64,000 nucleotides of DNA from Brevibacillus laterosporus (GTDB taxonomy: Bacteria > Bacillota > Bacilli > Brevibacillales > Brevibacillaceae): assembly GCF_030489605.1 (NCBI RefSeq), contig NZ_JAUKFY010000003.1, forward strand, positions 353,893 to 417,892, given 5' to 3'. Position numbers and translations under genes: made by a program. Of this stretch, positions 20,089 to 28,636 are shown one piece after another. Each line of letters begins with the position of its first letter. The stretch's first letter is position 1. Under the pieces are notes generated by a model. That model was given only the letters and a program-made list of their open reading frames with translations, had not been told where the DNA came from and did not search any database.

Positions 20089-20187
20089 ACCTTCTTCACC
20101 TCCTTTTGGACTAGCGGCCCTTTAAAAAAAGGGCAAGGAGCGAGTGCTAATGAAACCTACTAGAGGCACCCATTTCCATACTCGCAT
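20089..20187 (-). promoter_or_regulatory. rpsF leader, candidate S6:S18-binding RNA
   Basis: The leader contains GCCCTTT (transcribed order) pairing with AAAGGGC, followed by CCGCTAG, and an upstream CTAG that can close an outer stem. A hairpin presenting a CCG element ahead of rpsF is the feature described for the S6:S18 leader motif across bacteria. The match is by eye; I did not model the fold. Confidence 0.45.
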
Positions 20188-20193
20188 TTAAGC

Positions 20194-20222
20194 ATTATAA
20201 CAAACCATTAGGGACAAATCAA
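20194..20222 (-). promoter_or_regulatory. Sigma-A promoter of rpsF operon
   Basis: On the minus strand TTGATT (20217-20222), a 17-bp spacer and a perfect TATAAT (20194-20199). The -35 element begins 5 bp from the ychF stop codon. Confidence 0.75.
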
Positions 20223-20226
20223 GAGA

Positions 20227-21327
20227 TTACACGTTGAAACGGAAATGAATAACGTCGCCATCTTTTACCACGTATTCTTTGCCTTCCAAACGGTATTTCC
20301 CTTTTTCACGAGCAGCATTCACATTGCCCGCTTCTACCAAATCATCATAGGCTACCACTTCGGCACGAATAAATCCACGCTCAAAGTCTGTATGAATAAC
20401 ACCAGCAGCCTGAGGAGCCTTGGTTTCTCGACGAATCGTCCATGCACGCACCTCTTGAACTCCAGCCGTGAAGTACGTAATCAAACCAAGCAAGGAATAA
20501 GCAGCGCGGATCAGGCGGTCAAGACCTGATTCTTGCAGTCCTAGCTCTTCTAGGAACATTGCCTTGTCTTCGCCTTCTAATTCAGCAATTTCAGATTCTA
20601 CTTTTGCACTGATAATAACTACTTCTGCGCCTTCAGCTTCAGCATGCTTGCGAACTGCTTGTACATGCGGATTCTCATCAGCAGTGTGAATGCCGTCTTC
20701 CGCTACATTGCAAACATACAGCATTGGTTTAATGGTTAACAGGTGAAGGTCACGAATGATTTTAAGCTCATCTTCTGTTAGCTCGACACCGCGTGCTGCT
20801 TGCCCTTCTTCAAAAGCGGCCTTTAATTTTTCTAATACCTCAAGCTCTACCTTTGCCTCTTTATCACCAGATTTCGCTTTACGCCCCATACGATCAATAC
20901 GGCGAGTAACGGAATCTAAATCAGCAAATACCAATTCCAGGTTAATGGTTTCAATATCGCTTAGAGGGTCAACTTTACCTGCAACGTGTACAATGTTCTG
21001 ATCTTCAAAGCAACGTACCACCTGTGCAATCGCATCTACTTCACGAATATGGGCCAAAAATTGGTTCCCCAATCCTTCCCCTTTGCTCGCTCCTTTAACC
21101 AAACCAGCAATATCCACGAATTCAAAAGCGGTAGGTACAACTTTGTTTGGAACAACGATCTCTGTTAATTTGTTTAGACGCGGATCAGGTACTTCAACGA
21201 TACCCACGTTAGGATCAATGGTACAGAAAGGATAGTTTGCGGATTCTGCTCCCGCTTGCGTAATTGCATTAAATAAAGTGGATTTTCCGACATTCGGAAG
21301 ACCTACAATCCCACAAGACATTCCCAT
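20227..21327 (-). CDS. ychF: Ribosome-binding ATPase YchF/OLA1
   Basis: 366 residues: an Obg-type G domain starting [18 protein letters not shown] with the modified NxxE specificity motif (YVCNVAEDG) that favours ATP over GTP, a coiled-coil insert at about 130-200 and a C-terminal TGS domain ([15 protein letters not shown]...DVIHFRFNV). YchF binds ribosomes and affects stress responses. AAGGAGTG lies 11 nt before the first ATG. A monocistronic unit. Confidence 0.95.
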   Translation of the reverse strand: MGMSCGIVGLPNVGKSTLFNAITQAGAESANYPFCTIDPNVGIVEVPDPRLNKLTEIVVPNKVVPTAFEFVDIAGLVKGASKGEGLGNQFLAHIREVDAIAQVVRCFEDQNIVHVAGKVDPLSDIETINLELVFADLDSVTRRIDRMGRKAKSGDKEAKVELEVLEKLKAAFEEGQAARGVELTEDELKIIRDLHLLTIKPMLYVCNVAEDGIHTADENPHVQAVRKHAEAEGAEVVIISAKVESEIAELEGEDKAMFLEELGLQESGLDRLIRAAYSLLGLITYFTAGVQEVRAWTIRRETKAPQAAGVIHTDFERGFIRAEVVAYDDLVEAGNVNAAREKGKYRLEGKEYVVKDGDVIHFRFNV

Positions 21328-21576
21328 TTATATATACACTCCTTATTTTCCGAAATAGAACATGCTCTTTAGTATAAAGACTTACTGGTTATAATACAAT
21401 CACACAGTTCCCAATCTTTATATAGAAATGGTTCCCACAGCTTGACCTAAAATTGTTTTTTCATATTTGTTTCATAACCTATAAAAAGTCGTCGTTTTTA
21501 AATTAAGTTCAGCCTTACTTTTACAGTCAGTTATAATACCTCTATTCCTTTGGGGATATAGAGTTTCAAATCTCAT

Positions 21577-21906
21577 TCAAAATATAGCGCCTATCTTGTT
21601 AATAAACTCATTGTTGCATTTCTTAATGCCTATTGCAATTTTATATCTCTTCCCTGACTGTAAAGTTTTATTGTGTGCAGTACATTTTGTTGCATAACAA
21701 TTATATTTATATCCTACAAGGTTTAAGCATTGAGTAAAGAAAAAGTTTCGTGAGTGATTACCATATTGTAGTTTTATAAAAAAGCGATGGGGGGTAATTG
21801 TAATTAATAAATATTTTGAAGAATGGCATACATAGACCGTCTTTTTATTTTTATCCCAAAATTGGATTATATCTATATTCTGTAAGTTATTGTTAGAAAA
21901 AAACCT
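21577..21906 (-). other. 109-codon open frame without a start, possible gene remnant
   Basis: The 717-bp gap between ychF and pepF is otherwise empty and AT-rich. On the minus strand one frame has no stop from 21906 to the TGA at 21577. It has no ATG, GTG or TTG, and three TAA codons lie directly before it. The translation contains four Cys in YNCYATKC and IGIKKCNN-type contexts plus aromatic-rich strands, with very few acidic residues. It may be the 3' part of a decayed gene, or chance. No family is recognised. Confidence 0.3.
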
Positions 21907-22023
21907 TTATTATTAAGGATTTGCTTCGTTTTCTTTACGAGATGTTCCCTTTACAAGACATTTGTCAGTCCTACAATTCCAATGCTCGAATCTATGTATA
22001 TATCTACTCCTTATCAAAGCAAT

Positions 22024-22055
22024 AAAAAAGAAAACCCAGCTTATCTAGGTTTTTT
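22024..22055 (-). terminator. pepF terminator overlapping its stop
   Basis: On the minus strand AAAACCTAG pairs with CTGGGTTTT around an ATAAG loop, followed by CTTTTTT. The stem begins around the stop codon of the peptidase gene. Confidence 0.75.
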
Positions 22056-23976
22056 TCTCAGCTTCCTTCAGCAATCCTTCCAATTGATCTAGTCTTTCTT
22101 TAAATACCTTCATCGCATCCTCTATTGGTGCAGCTGTGGTCATATCTACCCCTGCCTCCTTCAAAACAGTAAGCGGCGGCTTAGAGTTGCCCAACGAAAG
22201 TAACGTCTTGATAAAACGTTCAGCTTCCGGTTTCCCGCCCTCTTCCACTTGTTTAGCAAGAGCTGCGGATGCTGCAAAGCTTGTAGCATATTGGTAGACA
22301 TAAAAGTTATAAAAAAAATGAGGGACGCGGGCCCATTCCATGGCGATCTCCTGATCCATAACTACCTGCTTGCCATAATATTTTTTATTGATATCCAGAT
22401 ACATTTTCTTAAGGGAGTCGGCTTGTATCGCTTCACCCCGTTGATCGGCTTCATACATGGCTTTCTCAAATTCGGCAAATTGAGTTTGACGAAATAAGGT
22501 CGTACGGAAATTCTCTAAGTTTTGTACGAGTAACGCTATTTTCTCTTTATTTGTCTTTGCCTTTTTATATTGGCTCGTAAATAGCAGATTTTCATTCATA
22601 GTGGAAGCAACCTCGGCCGTGAAAATCGGGTAACCCGAGGTTATATAAGGTTGTGCCTTGTTTGTGTAATACGATTGCATAGCATGTCCCAATTCATGGG
22701 CAATAGTTGAGACATCTCCCTTTAAGCCTTGATAATTTAACAAAACATAAGGGTGAGTATCGTAAGCCCCCCATTGGTAAGCCCCAGTTCTTTTATCAGG
22801 TGTAGAATATACATCTATCCAACGATTATCAAATGCCTTTTTAATGACAGATACATACTCCTCACCAAGCGGTGCAAGCCCGTTTATAACCAAGTTCTTT
22901 GCTTGTTCATAGGGGATATGATCATTTTTTTGATCCACAAGAGGTACATATAGGTCATACATGTGAAGCTCTGGTAATGAAAGCATCTCTTTACGTAGCT
23001 TAAGATAACGCTCCAAGAGCGGTATGTTCCTATTCACAGTGGAAATGAGTTGATCGTATACCTCTACAGGCACCTGATTTGGTGTAAGACTAGCTTCCAA
23101 AGCATTCTTATACTTTCTACTTGATGCATAAAGGTTATTTGCTTTAATTTGTCCTGCCATCGTCTGAGCCAAGGTATCCTGATATTTCTCTAGTGTCCGA
23201 TACATGGCTTGATAGGCCGCTTTTCTTACTTGCCGATCCTTGCTTTCCAAATAAGTGGCATAGTTTGTTCTGGTCAACGGCACCCTCTTACCTGCTTCAT
23301 CTTTTATCAGAGGCAGTGGGATGTCTTTGGAAATCATCTTATAAATATTTTCTGGCGTTTCCCCCAACGAAGAAAAGGAAGCCAACAATTGCTCCTGTTC
23401 TCTTGGGAGCATGTGCTGTTTTATACGTATTGTTTCTTGAATAAATGGTTTATAAGGAGCTAATTCTGGTGCCTGTAAAAACTGTTTCATCTTTAGATCG
23501 GGAATAGAAACAAGCTCTGGACCTACCCAAGAGGTTCGTTCCTTAACATATACTCGGATTTTTTCGGCTTGGTTGACAATTGCCTGAGCTCTTGGGTTTG
23601 CCGTTTGTGTATCAAAATTCAATGTGGCATACACATTCACCTTATCGAGTAAACGCATCAATTGACTATACGCTTCCATCCCTTGAGCAAGCGCCTTTGC
23701 TGATTTCCTCCATTTGCCCTGTTGAGTTGTAAAATCATCGGCTAATCGCTTTGTTTTCAGCCTATCTTTTTCCCATGCTGATACATTTGGATAAATATCT
23801 GATAAATTCCATGTAAAAATGGTTGGAATTTCTTTGCGATTTTGATATGATGTTCGTTGTGTCTCTTTGTTACCCACTTGTGGATAGGCAAAAGAAATAG
23901 ACACAAAGCTGCTGTGGATAAAAAATGTGCATGCAACAACTGCACATACCAGATTTTTTCCTTTAAGAGAAATCAT
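22045..23976 (-). CDS. pepF: Exported oligoendopeptidase F (M3B)
   Basis: 643 residues of the M3B family, which cleaves short peptides. The zinc motif HELGH is present (in STIAHELGHAMQSYYT), with the downstream Glu in the FTAEVASTMNE segment. Unlike most cytosolic PepF proteins it begins with a basic end and a hydrophobic stretch (LVCAVVACTFFIHSSFVSIS) resembling a signal peptide, with FAYPQ as a possible cleavage region, so it is probably secreted. Four DnaA-box-like repeats lie 160-280 bp upstream of its start. Confidence 0.9.
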   Translation of the reverse strand: MISLKGKNLVCAVVACTFFIHSSFVSISFAYPQVGNKETQRTSYQNRKEIPTIFTWNLSDIYPNVSAWEKDRLKTKRLADDFTTQQGKWRKSAKALAQGMEAYSQLMRLLDKVNVYATLNFDTQTANPRAQAIVNQAEKIRVYVKERTSWVGPELVSIPDLKMKQFLQAPELAPYKPFIQETIRIKQHMLPREQEQLLASFSSLGETPENIYKMISKDIPLPLIKDEAGKRVPLTRTNYATYLESKDRQVRKAAYQAMYRTLEKYQDTLAQTMAGQIKANNLYASSRKYKNALEASLTPNQVPVEVYDQLISTVNRNIPLLERYLKLRKEMLSLPELHMYDLYVPLVDQKNDHIPYEQAKNLVINGLAPLGEEYVSVIKKAFDNRWIDVYSTPDKRTGAYQWGAYDTHPYVLLNYQGLKGDVSTIAHELGHAMQSYYTNKAQPYITSGYPIFTAEVASTMNENLLFTSQYKKAKTNKEKIALLVQNLENFRTTLFRQTQFAEFEKAMYEADQRGEAIQADSLKKMYLDINKKYYGKQVVMDQEIAMEWARVPHFFYNFYVYQYATSFAASAALAKQVEEGGKPEAERFIKTLLSLGNSKPPLTVLKEAGVDMTTAAPIEDAMKVFKERLDQLEGLLKEAEKKT

Positions 23977-24134
23977 AGCAACTTGCTCCTTTCTAATAAC
24001 GTAACACTTCCATCATCATTTCTAAACATGCTAGATTCGTTATTTTTTATGTAAGAAAATTAGATGGGATCGTATTCATCTCTTTTATTGTGATAAATTG
24101 CCACAAAATTATTCAATTCTATCCTGGATAAGCC

Positions 24135-24252
24135 TGTGGATATCTTTGTGGATAGTTTTTTCGAAAAAAGTCATACACAAGTGAAAGCCTTGCTATATAT
24201 GGGTTTTCACTTTTTGGGTTATCCACATTTTTTTATTTATTTTTGTGGACAG
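24135..24252. repeat. Cluster of DnaA-box-like 9-mers
   Basis: TGTGGATAT (24135-24143), TGTGGATAG (24147-24155), a perfect TTATCCACA (24219-24227) and TGTGGACAG (24244-24252) lie within 118 bp. DnaA binds TTATCCACA and close variants cooperatively. A hairpin with AGTGAAAGCC and GGGTTTTCACT arms sits between the two pairs. The cluster is about 14 kb from dnaA and could titrate DnaA or regulate pepF. Confidence 0.65.
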
Positions 24253-24266
24253 TTTTCTCTATACAA

Positions 24267-24300
24267 AAAAAGATGCCCCTATAACCGAGGCATCTTTTTT
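24267..24300. terminator. Bidirectional hairpin downstream of yyzM
   Basis: AAAAAGATGCC pairs with GGCATCTTTTTT around an 11-nt loop; T runs follow on both strands. It ends the DUF3343-mscS-yyzM group on the minus strand. Confidence 0.8.
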
Positions 24301-24319
24301 GCATCCAGCATATCTACAG

Positions 24320-24535
24320 CTATTCTTCTGCGGACTCTTTTGGCGCTGCTGGCACCAATACTTTTTTCATCTTCTTTTCAAATTCCAATCTCGGAATCAT
24401 CACACTGTGATCGCATCCGGTACATTTAATCCGAATATCCATCCCCATACGAATAATCTTCCATGCATTTGTGCCGCATGGATGCTGTTTTTTCATCTGG
24501 ACAATATCCCCCAGATCAAATTGCTTTCTTTCCAT
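24320..24535 (-). CDS. yyzM: DUF951 small protein (YyzM-like)
   Basis: A 71-residue protein starting MERKQFDLGDIVQMKKQHPCGTN, the signature of the DUF951 family, with Cys in HPCG and CTGC that may bind zinc. The ATG at 24535 is preferred over a GTG at 24547 because the latter falls inside the ribosome site and the mscS stop. It follows mscS by 4 nt. Function unknown; the family is conserved near parB in Bacilli. Confidence 0.85.
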   Translation of the reverse strand: MERKQFDLGDIVQMKKQHPCGTNAWKIIRMGMDIRIKCTGCDHSVMIPRLEFEKKMKKVLVPAAPKESAEE

Positions 24536-24539
24536 GAAT

Positions 24540-25454
24540 TCACCCACCTGGATTTATCACTTTATTATCTTTCCCCATCATAACAGTTTTAGGGTATGGG
24601 ATTTCAATACCTCTACGAACAAATTCCTGTTTAATTCGTGCTCTCATCTTGCGCATAATGCCAAAATGCGTATTAGGCTTACACTCTGCTGTCACACGAA
24701 TAATGACCTCTGACGGTCCCAACGCTTGAACACCTAATACCTGTGGTTGATTGACAATATCCTCTTCTTCTTTCCCCATTTTCTCTACGATTTCCTTTAA
24801 AACCTCTTCTACATGTGTCAAATCTTCCTCATAAGCGACAGACACATCAACAAAAGCCACTGAATTCTGAACCGAGAAATTAGTTACTTGATTAATTGTA
24901 CCATTCGGAAAGATATGCACTTCTCCCGTCCAGCTTTTAATTTTGGTGATACGCAAACCAATAACCATGACGGTCCCTGTCACTCCATTGACCGTTACCA
25001 TATCTCCTACAGCAAATTGATCTTCAAAAATAATGAAAAATCCTGTAATGACATCTTTTACTAAGCTCTGCGCTCCAAAACCTACAGCAAGACTCAATAC
25101 ACCCGCACTAACTAATACCGGCTGCAAATCTAGTCCTACCTGTCTTAGTACCACTAATAGAGTAATGAAATAGATTGTGTATCTAGCCACATTTTTAACC
25201 AGTATACGCATCGTATCTACTCGACGTCTGTCAAATTGAATCATACTTTTTTCTCGATTAATAAAAATGCGATCAACTGACTTTCCAATAATGGTTACTA
25301 ATACCCGGGCTAACACAATAATAAGAATAATCCCAAGCAAAGCAAACCCTTTATCCACCCAAAAATCTGGATTTGATAGTACTCCGTATACCTGATTCCA
25401 CATCTTTTGAAATGCAGTTAAATTAGCATTCAAGTCCTGTTGTATTTCCTCCAA
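24540..25454 (-). CDS. MscS-family mechanosensitive channel
   Basis: 304 residues with three membrane helices (about 33-55, 85-105, 110-135). The pore-lining helix carries the AVGFGAQSLVKDVITGFFIIFEDQF motif region (split here across TM3), followed by the beta domain (VGDMVTVNGVTGTV) and a C-terminal alpha/beta domain. It opens under membrane tension to release solutes on osmotic downshock. It lies between the DUF3343 gene and yyzM, all on the minus strand with short gaps. Confidence 0.93.
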   Translation of the reverse strand: MEEIQQDLNANLTAFQKMWNQVYGVLSNPDFWVDKGFALLGIILIIVLARVLVTIIGKSVDRIFINREKSMIQFDRRRVDTMRILVKNVARYTIYFITLLVVLRQVGLDLQPVLVSAGVLSLAVGFGAQSLVKDVITGFFIIFEDQFAVGDMVTVNGVTGTVMVIGLRITKIKSWTGEVHIFPNGTINQVTNFSVQNSVAFVDVSVAYEEDLTHVEEVLKEIVEKMGKEEEDIVNQPQVLGVQALGPSEVIIRVTAECKPNTHFGIMRKMRARIKQEFVRRGIEIPYPKTVMMGKDNKVINPGG

Positions 25455-25476
25455 TTCTCTTTAACCCCTTTCTTTT

Positions 25477-25728
25477 TTACAAACCTATCTCTACGTAAGT
25501 TCCATTTTCATAATGAAAAAATCCGCGTATGACTACGTTCTGTGAAGTGATGATAGCCAGTGCGCGTTCAAATGACTCGCGGGGAAATTCAATAGATAGT
25601 GCACATCCAGCCGTAATTTCCTTAGGCGTCGGTCGGGTATCGATTTCGATATCCTCATATTCTAATAACATCTCTGCCCGCAGTGCTTGCTGTGTTGAAT
25701 CAAAAGCAATCAAGACGGTATTTTCCAT
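25477..25728 (-). CDS. DUF3343 protein
   Basis: An 83-residue protein from the ATG at 25728 (AAAGGAGAGG 10 nt upstream; an earlier GTG at 25764 would place the ribosome site inside the gene). It has the DUF3343 pattern: VLIAFDSTQQALRAEMLL, a PTPKEITAGCALSIEF segment with a conserved Cys, and RALAIITSQNV. The family is frequently found with the class-V aminotransferase type present here at 26617 and may take part in sulfur or selenium handling, but no activity is known. Confidence 0.8.
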   Translation of the reverse strand: MENTVLIAFDSTQQALRAEMLLEYEDIEIDTRPTPKEITAGCALSIEFPRESFERALAIITSQNVVIRGFFHYENGTYVEIGL

Positions 25729-25876
25729 CTTTGTGCCCTCTCCTTTTCCTCCAGCCTCTATCACATTTTACTCACCAGCTTATTCGTAAAGCATTATCTA
25801 TTTTACCCGGAGACGACTCTCTCTTCTACTTTCTCTTGCAGTTTTTAATCAATTTCTAATCTCAATCCCCCCTCAG

Positions 25877-25906
25877 GTATAAAACATCCTAAATCTCCAT
25901 ATACTA
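25877..25906 (+). promoter_or_regulatory. Candidate sigma-G/F promoter of yyaC
   Basis: GTATA (25877-25881), an 18-bp spacer and TATACTA (25900-25906) fit the gnATr-N18-cATnnTA sigma-G pattern except for one base, and lie 29 bp before the yyaC start. Forespore expression would suit a GPR-related spore protein. Confidence 0.5.
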
Positions 25907-25934
25907 GGAATACTTTTATTTCGTGGAGGTATCT

Positions 25935-26558
25935 ATGAAACGATTTGAAGAGAATCGGGATGTTTCTTATCCTCCCTTTAGGGTTGACCACACGCATGAG
26001 TCAGCTGCGAGAAAATTATCTGAGCATCTTTATGAACGTTTCCTTCAAAAGTCAGCAGATCAGGATCTAGTAGTCCTGTGCATCGGAACAGATCGCTCTA
26101 CAGGTGATGCCTTAGGTCCCTTGGTTGGCTCTCGTCTGCACACATATTTTCTTGACGATATTTTTGTATATGGGACACTTGAATCACCTGTGCATGCTGT
26201 TAATCTTGCCGATCAGATCGCGCTGATAACAGAAAAGCATCCTAACGCTCTCATCGTAGCCATTGATGCTTGTTTAGGGCAATACCAGCATGTAGGATGT
26301 ATTAACGTCGCTGATGGTCCAGTGAAACCAGGAGCGGGGGTAAAAAAAGAGTTACCGGCTGTCGGACACTTCCATATCACCGGAATTGTCAATGTAGGTG
26401 GCTTTATGGAGTATTTCGTCCTACAAAACACTCGGCTACATGTTGTAGTCAGTATGGCTGATATTATTGCCTCAGCTATTCACAAAGCAACAGCTCAATT
26501 GTATTCCCAGATTGATTACACATATCAGGATATACCGTATATACGAGACGGTAGTTGA
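25935..26558 (+). CDS. yyaC: YyaC, spore protease-related DUF1256 protein
   Basis: 207 residues of the YyaC family, related in fold to the germination protease GPR. Core motifs LVVLCIGTDRSTGDALGPLVG, IVAIDACLG and KPGAGVKKELPAVG are present. The ATG at 25935 has GGAGG 7 nt upstream, so the GTG at 25923 is rejected. YyaC is a sporulation protein of uncertain substrate. It is the only plus-strand gene in the 13-37 kb region, and a candidate forespore promoter precedes it. Confidence 0.9.
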   Translation: MKRFEENRDVSYPPFRVDHTHESAARKLSEHLYERFLQKSADQDLVVLCIGTDRSTGDALGPLVGSRLHTYFLDDIFVYGTLESPVHAVNLADQIALITEKHPNALIVAIDACLGQYQHVGCINVADGPVKPGAGVKKELPAVGHFHITGIVNVGGFMEYFVLQNTRLHVVVSMADIIASAIHKATAQLYSQIDYTYQDIPYIRDGS

Positions 26559-26562
26559 TTGT

Positions 26563-26602
26563 AAAAAAGGCGACCTCACACACTAGTAAGGTTGCCTTTT
26601 TC
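26563..26602. terminator. Bidirectional terminator between yyaC and the desulfurase gene
   Basis: AAAAAAGGCGACCT pairs with AGGTTGCCTTTTT (one mismatch), with T runs on both strands, placed between two convergent genes. Confidence 0.8.
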
Positions 26603-26616
26603 ATCTTCATCCTCTT

Positions 26617-27777
26617 TTATCCGACATAAAATGCCTCGGAAATTTCCCTTATTGCCGAAATCAGTCGTCTCACGTCATTTTCGTCGTTAAATACCCCAAA
26701 GCTTGCTCTCACAGCGCCTCTTTTTTCAGTACCAACTGTCTCATGGCCAAGCGGAGTACAATGATAACCAGCCCTCACAGCGATTTGGTATTGTTGGTCT
26801 AAAATAAAGGCAATCTCAGAAGCATCTGCTCCTTTTATATTAAACGCAACCAGACCAACCCGTTCGATTGACAGATCAGGTCCATATACCTCCACCCCGT
26901 CTATCTTCATTAATTCCTCGAGGGTCATTTTTGCTAACGACCATTCTTGTTGATGAATTTTCTCAATCCCAGTTTCCAGGACGAACGATACACCAGCACC
27001 TAGACCCGCAATACCAACCGTATTAGCTGTTCCACTTTCATAGCGGTCCGGTCTGGTCGTTGGCTGCTCAATAGCCTCGGATTGGCTTCCTGTACCACCA
27101 TGTAGTAATGGCTCCAGATTAATCTCATCTCTGACAAATAAGCATCCTGTTCCTTGTGGTCCGTATAACCCCTTGTGCCCAGGAAAAGCTAACATATCAA
27201 TCTTCATATCGGCAACATCTATAGGAAAAACACCTGCTGTCTGAGAAGCATCCACCAAGAAAGTAAGCCGATGATGCTCACACAGTTGACCAAGCTCCTT
27301 AATGGGTAAGATAACACCTGTTAGATTAGAAGCGTGGCTAACCACAAGCAATTTGGTCTCTTTCCGAAATGCTTGAGCAAAATCCTCAGCATAAAATAAC
27401 TGATCTTCACGCGGCCTGACATAGGTAATTTCAATACCAAGCTTCGCGCGCAAATATTCAAGTGGCCTGCGTACAGAATTGTGTTCAATCGATGACGTTA
27501 CTACATGATCCCCCGGCTGTAGAAAGCCTTTTATCGCCTGATTGAGGGCTTGAGTTGCATTTTGGTAAAAAAAGAGGTTATTCGGGTTCTCAATCCCGAA
27601 CAACCTAGCAAGCTGTATACGCGTCCGAAACAACGCCTTACTGGCCTTCATCGCCAGTGCATGTCCTCCACGGCCAGGATTGGCTGCGAAATCGTCTAAT
27701 ACTTCTATCATTGCTTCTTTTACCTGGGATGGCTTTGGCCAAGAAGATGCGGCATTATCCAAATAAGTCACTGACAT
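26617..27777 (-). CDS. Class-V aminotransferase, cysteine desulfurase family
   Basis: 386 residues of the PLP-dependent desulfurase fold. The PLP lysine is in FPGHKGLYGPQGTG, and the catalytic Cys loop reads RAGYHCTPLGHETVG, matching the EF2568-type subgroup rather than IscS. It would remove sulfur from cysteine as a persulfide, although the physiological acceptor is unknown. It is 13 nt downstream of parB on the same strand. A DUF3343 gene nearby, a frequent partner, supports the subgroup assignment. Confidence 0.88.
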   Translation of the reverse strand: MSVTYLDNAASSWPKPSQVKEAMIEVLDDFAANPGRGGHALAMKASKALFRTRIQLARLFGIENPNNLFFYQNATQALNQAIKGFLQPGDHVVTSSIEHNSVRRPLEYLRAKLGIEITYVRPREDQLFYAEDFAQAFRKETKLLVVSHASNLTGVILPIKELGQLCEHHRLTFLVDASQTAGVFPIDVADMKIDMLAFPGHKGLYGPQGTGCLFVRDEINLEPLLHGGTGSQSEAIEQPTTRPDRYESGTANTVGIAGLGAGVSFVLETGIEKIHQQEWSLAKMTLEELMKIDGVEVYGPDLSIERVGLVAFNIKGADASEIAFILDQQYQIAVRAGYHCTPLGHETVGTEKRGAVRASFGVFNDENDVRRLISAIREISEAFYVG

Positions 27778-27790
27778 AGGAAAATCCCCT

Positions 27791-28636
27791 TTACTCTTCT
27801 ATTTGCAAAATATCAAGAATGCGTTGCAGATCGTCATCGGAGTAAAATTCTATTTCTATCTTTCCCTTTTTATTCGTTTTATTGATTTGAACACCCGTTC
27901 CAAAACGATTCTGTAGACGTTGCTCCCATTGAACGTATACCTTTTCCTTTGTAGCAAGCTTTTTCTTCTTGGTTTCACGTGAAACATGCAGTTGTTTCAC
28001 CGTTTCCTCCAATTGGCGTACTGTCCACTCGTACTTAATCACTTCGCGAGCCAGTTTCCATTGTAAATCTGCATCTTCTACAGGAATCAACGCTCTCGCA
28101 TGTCCCATGGATAAGGAAGACGTAGCGACTAGCTCTTTTATTTTATCGGGCAACTGCAACAATCGCATGATATTGGTTACGTGGGGACGACTTTTCCCTA
28201 CTTTTTGCGCTAATTCCTCTTGGGTATAGGAACAATGCTCCATTAATTTAAAATATGCTTCGGCTTCTTCCATCGGATTTAAGTTTTCCCGCTGCAGATT
28301 TTCAATGAGAGCAAGCTCCATAATCTGTTGGTCTGTATAGCTTTTGATAACAACAGGGACTTTCTTTAAGCCTGCCAACTTAGCAGCACGCAGACGCCGT
28401 TCTCCCGCCACTAACTCATATCCTTTAATACTTTTTCGGACGATTAAAGGCTGAATGATGCCATGAATCTTGATAGATTCCCCTAGTTCTTGCAGAGCTT
28501 TTGGTTCAAATTCTTTACGAGGCTGGTATGGATTGGGACGGATCTCACTGATTTCGACGTCTGTAACTTGCTCACTCTCTTCAATCAAATTAGAGGTTAT
28601 TAAGGCGCCTAACCCTTTTCCCAAGCGTTTACTCAT
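27791..28636 (-). CDS. parB: Chromosome partitioning protein ParB (Spo0J)
   Basis: 281 residues: CTPase/N-terminal domain with GERRLRAAKLAG, central HTH domain that binds parS (SYTQEELAQKVGKSRPHVTNIMRLL), and a C-terminal dimerisation domain. ParB slides from parS and recruits condensin to the origin region. The start overlaps the parA stop by 4 nt. A near-perfect parS lies inside this gene at 27971-27986. Confidence 0.95.
   Translation of the reverse strand: MSKRLGKGLGALITSNLIEESEQVTDVEISEIRPNPYQPRKEFEPKALQELGESIKIHGIIQPLIVRKSIKGYELVAGERRLRAAKLAGLKKVPVVIKSYTDQQIMELALIENLQRENLNPMEEAEAYFKLMEHCSYTQEELAQKVGKSRPHVTNIMRLLQLPDKIKELVATSSLSMGHARALIPVEDADLQWKLAREVIKYEWTVRQLEETVKQLHVSRETKKKKLATKEKVYVQWEQRLQNRFGTGVQINKTNKKGKIEIEFYSDDDLQRILDILQIEE
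27971..27986. promoter_or_regulatory. parS site within parB
   Basis: GGTTTCACGTGAAACA matches the parS consensus TGTTTCACGTGAAACA at 15 of 16 positions. As in B. subtilis, one parS lies inside the parB (spo0J) gene. Confidence 0.85.
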
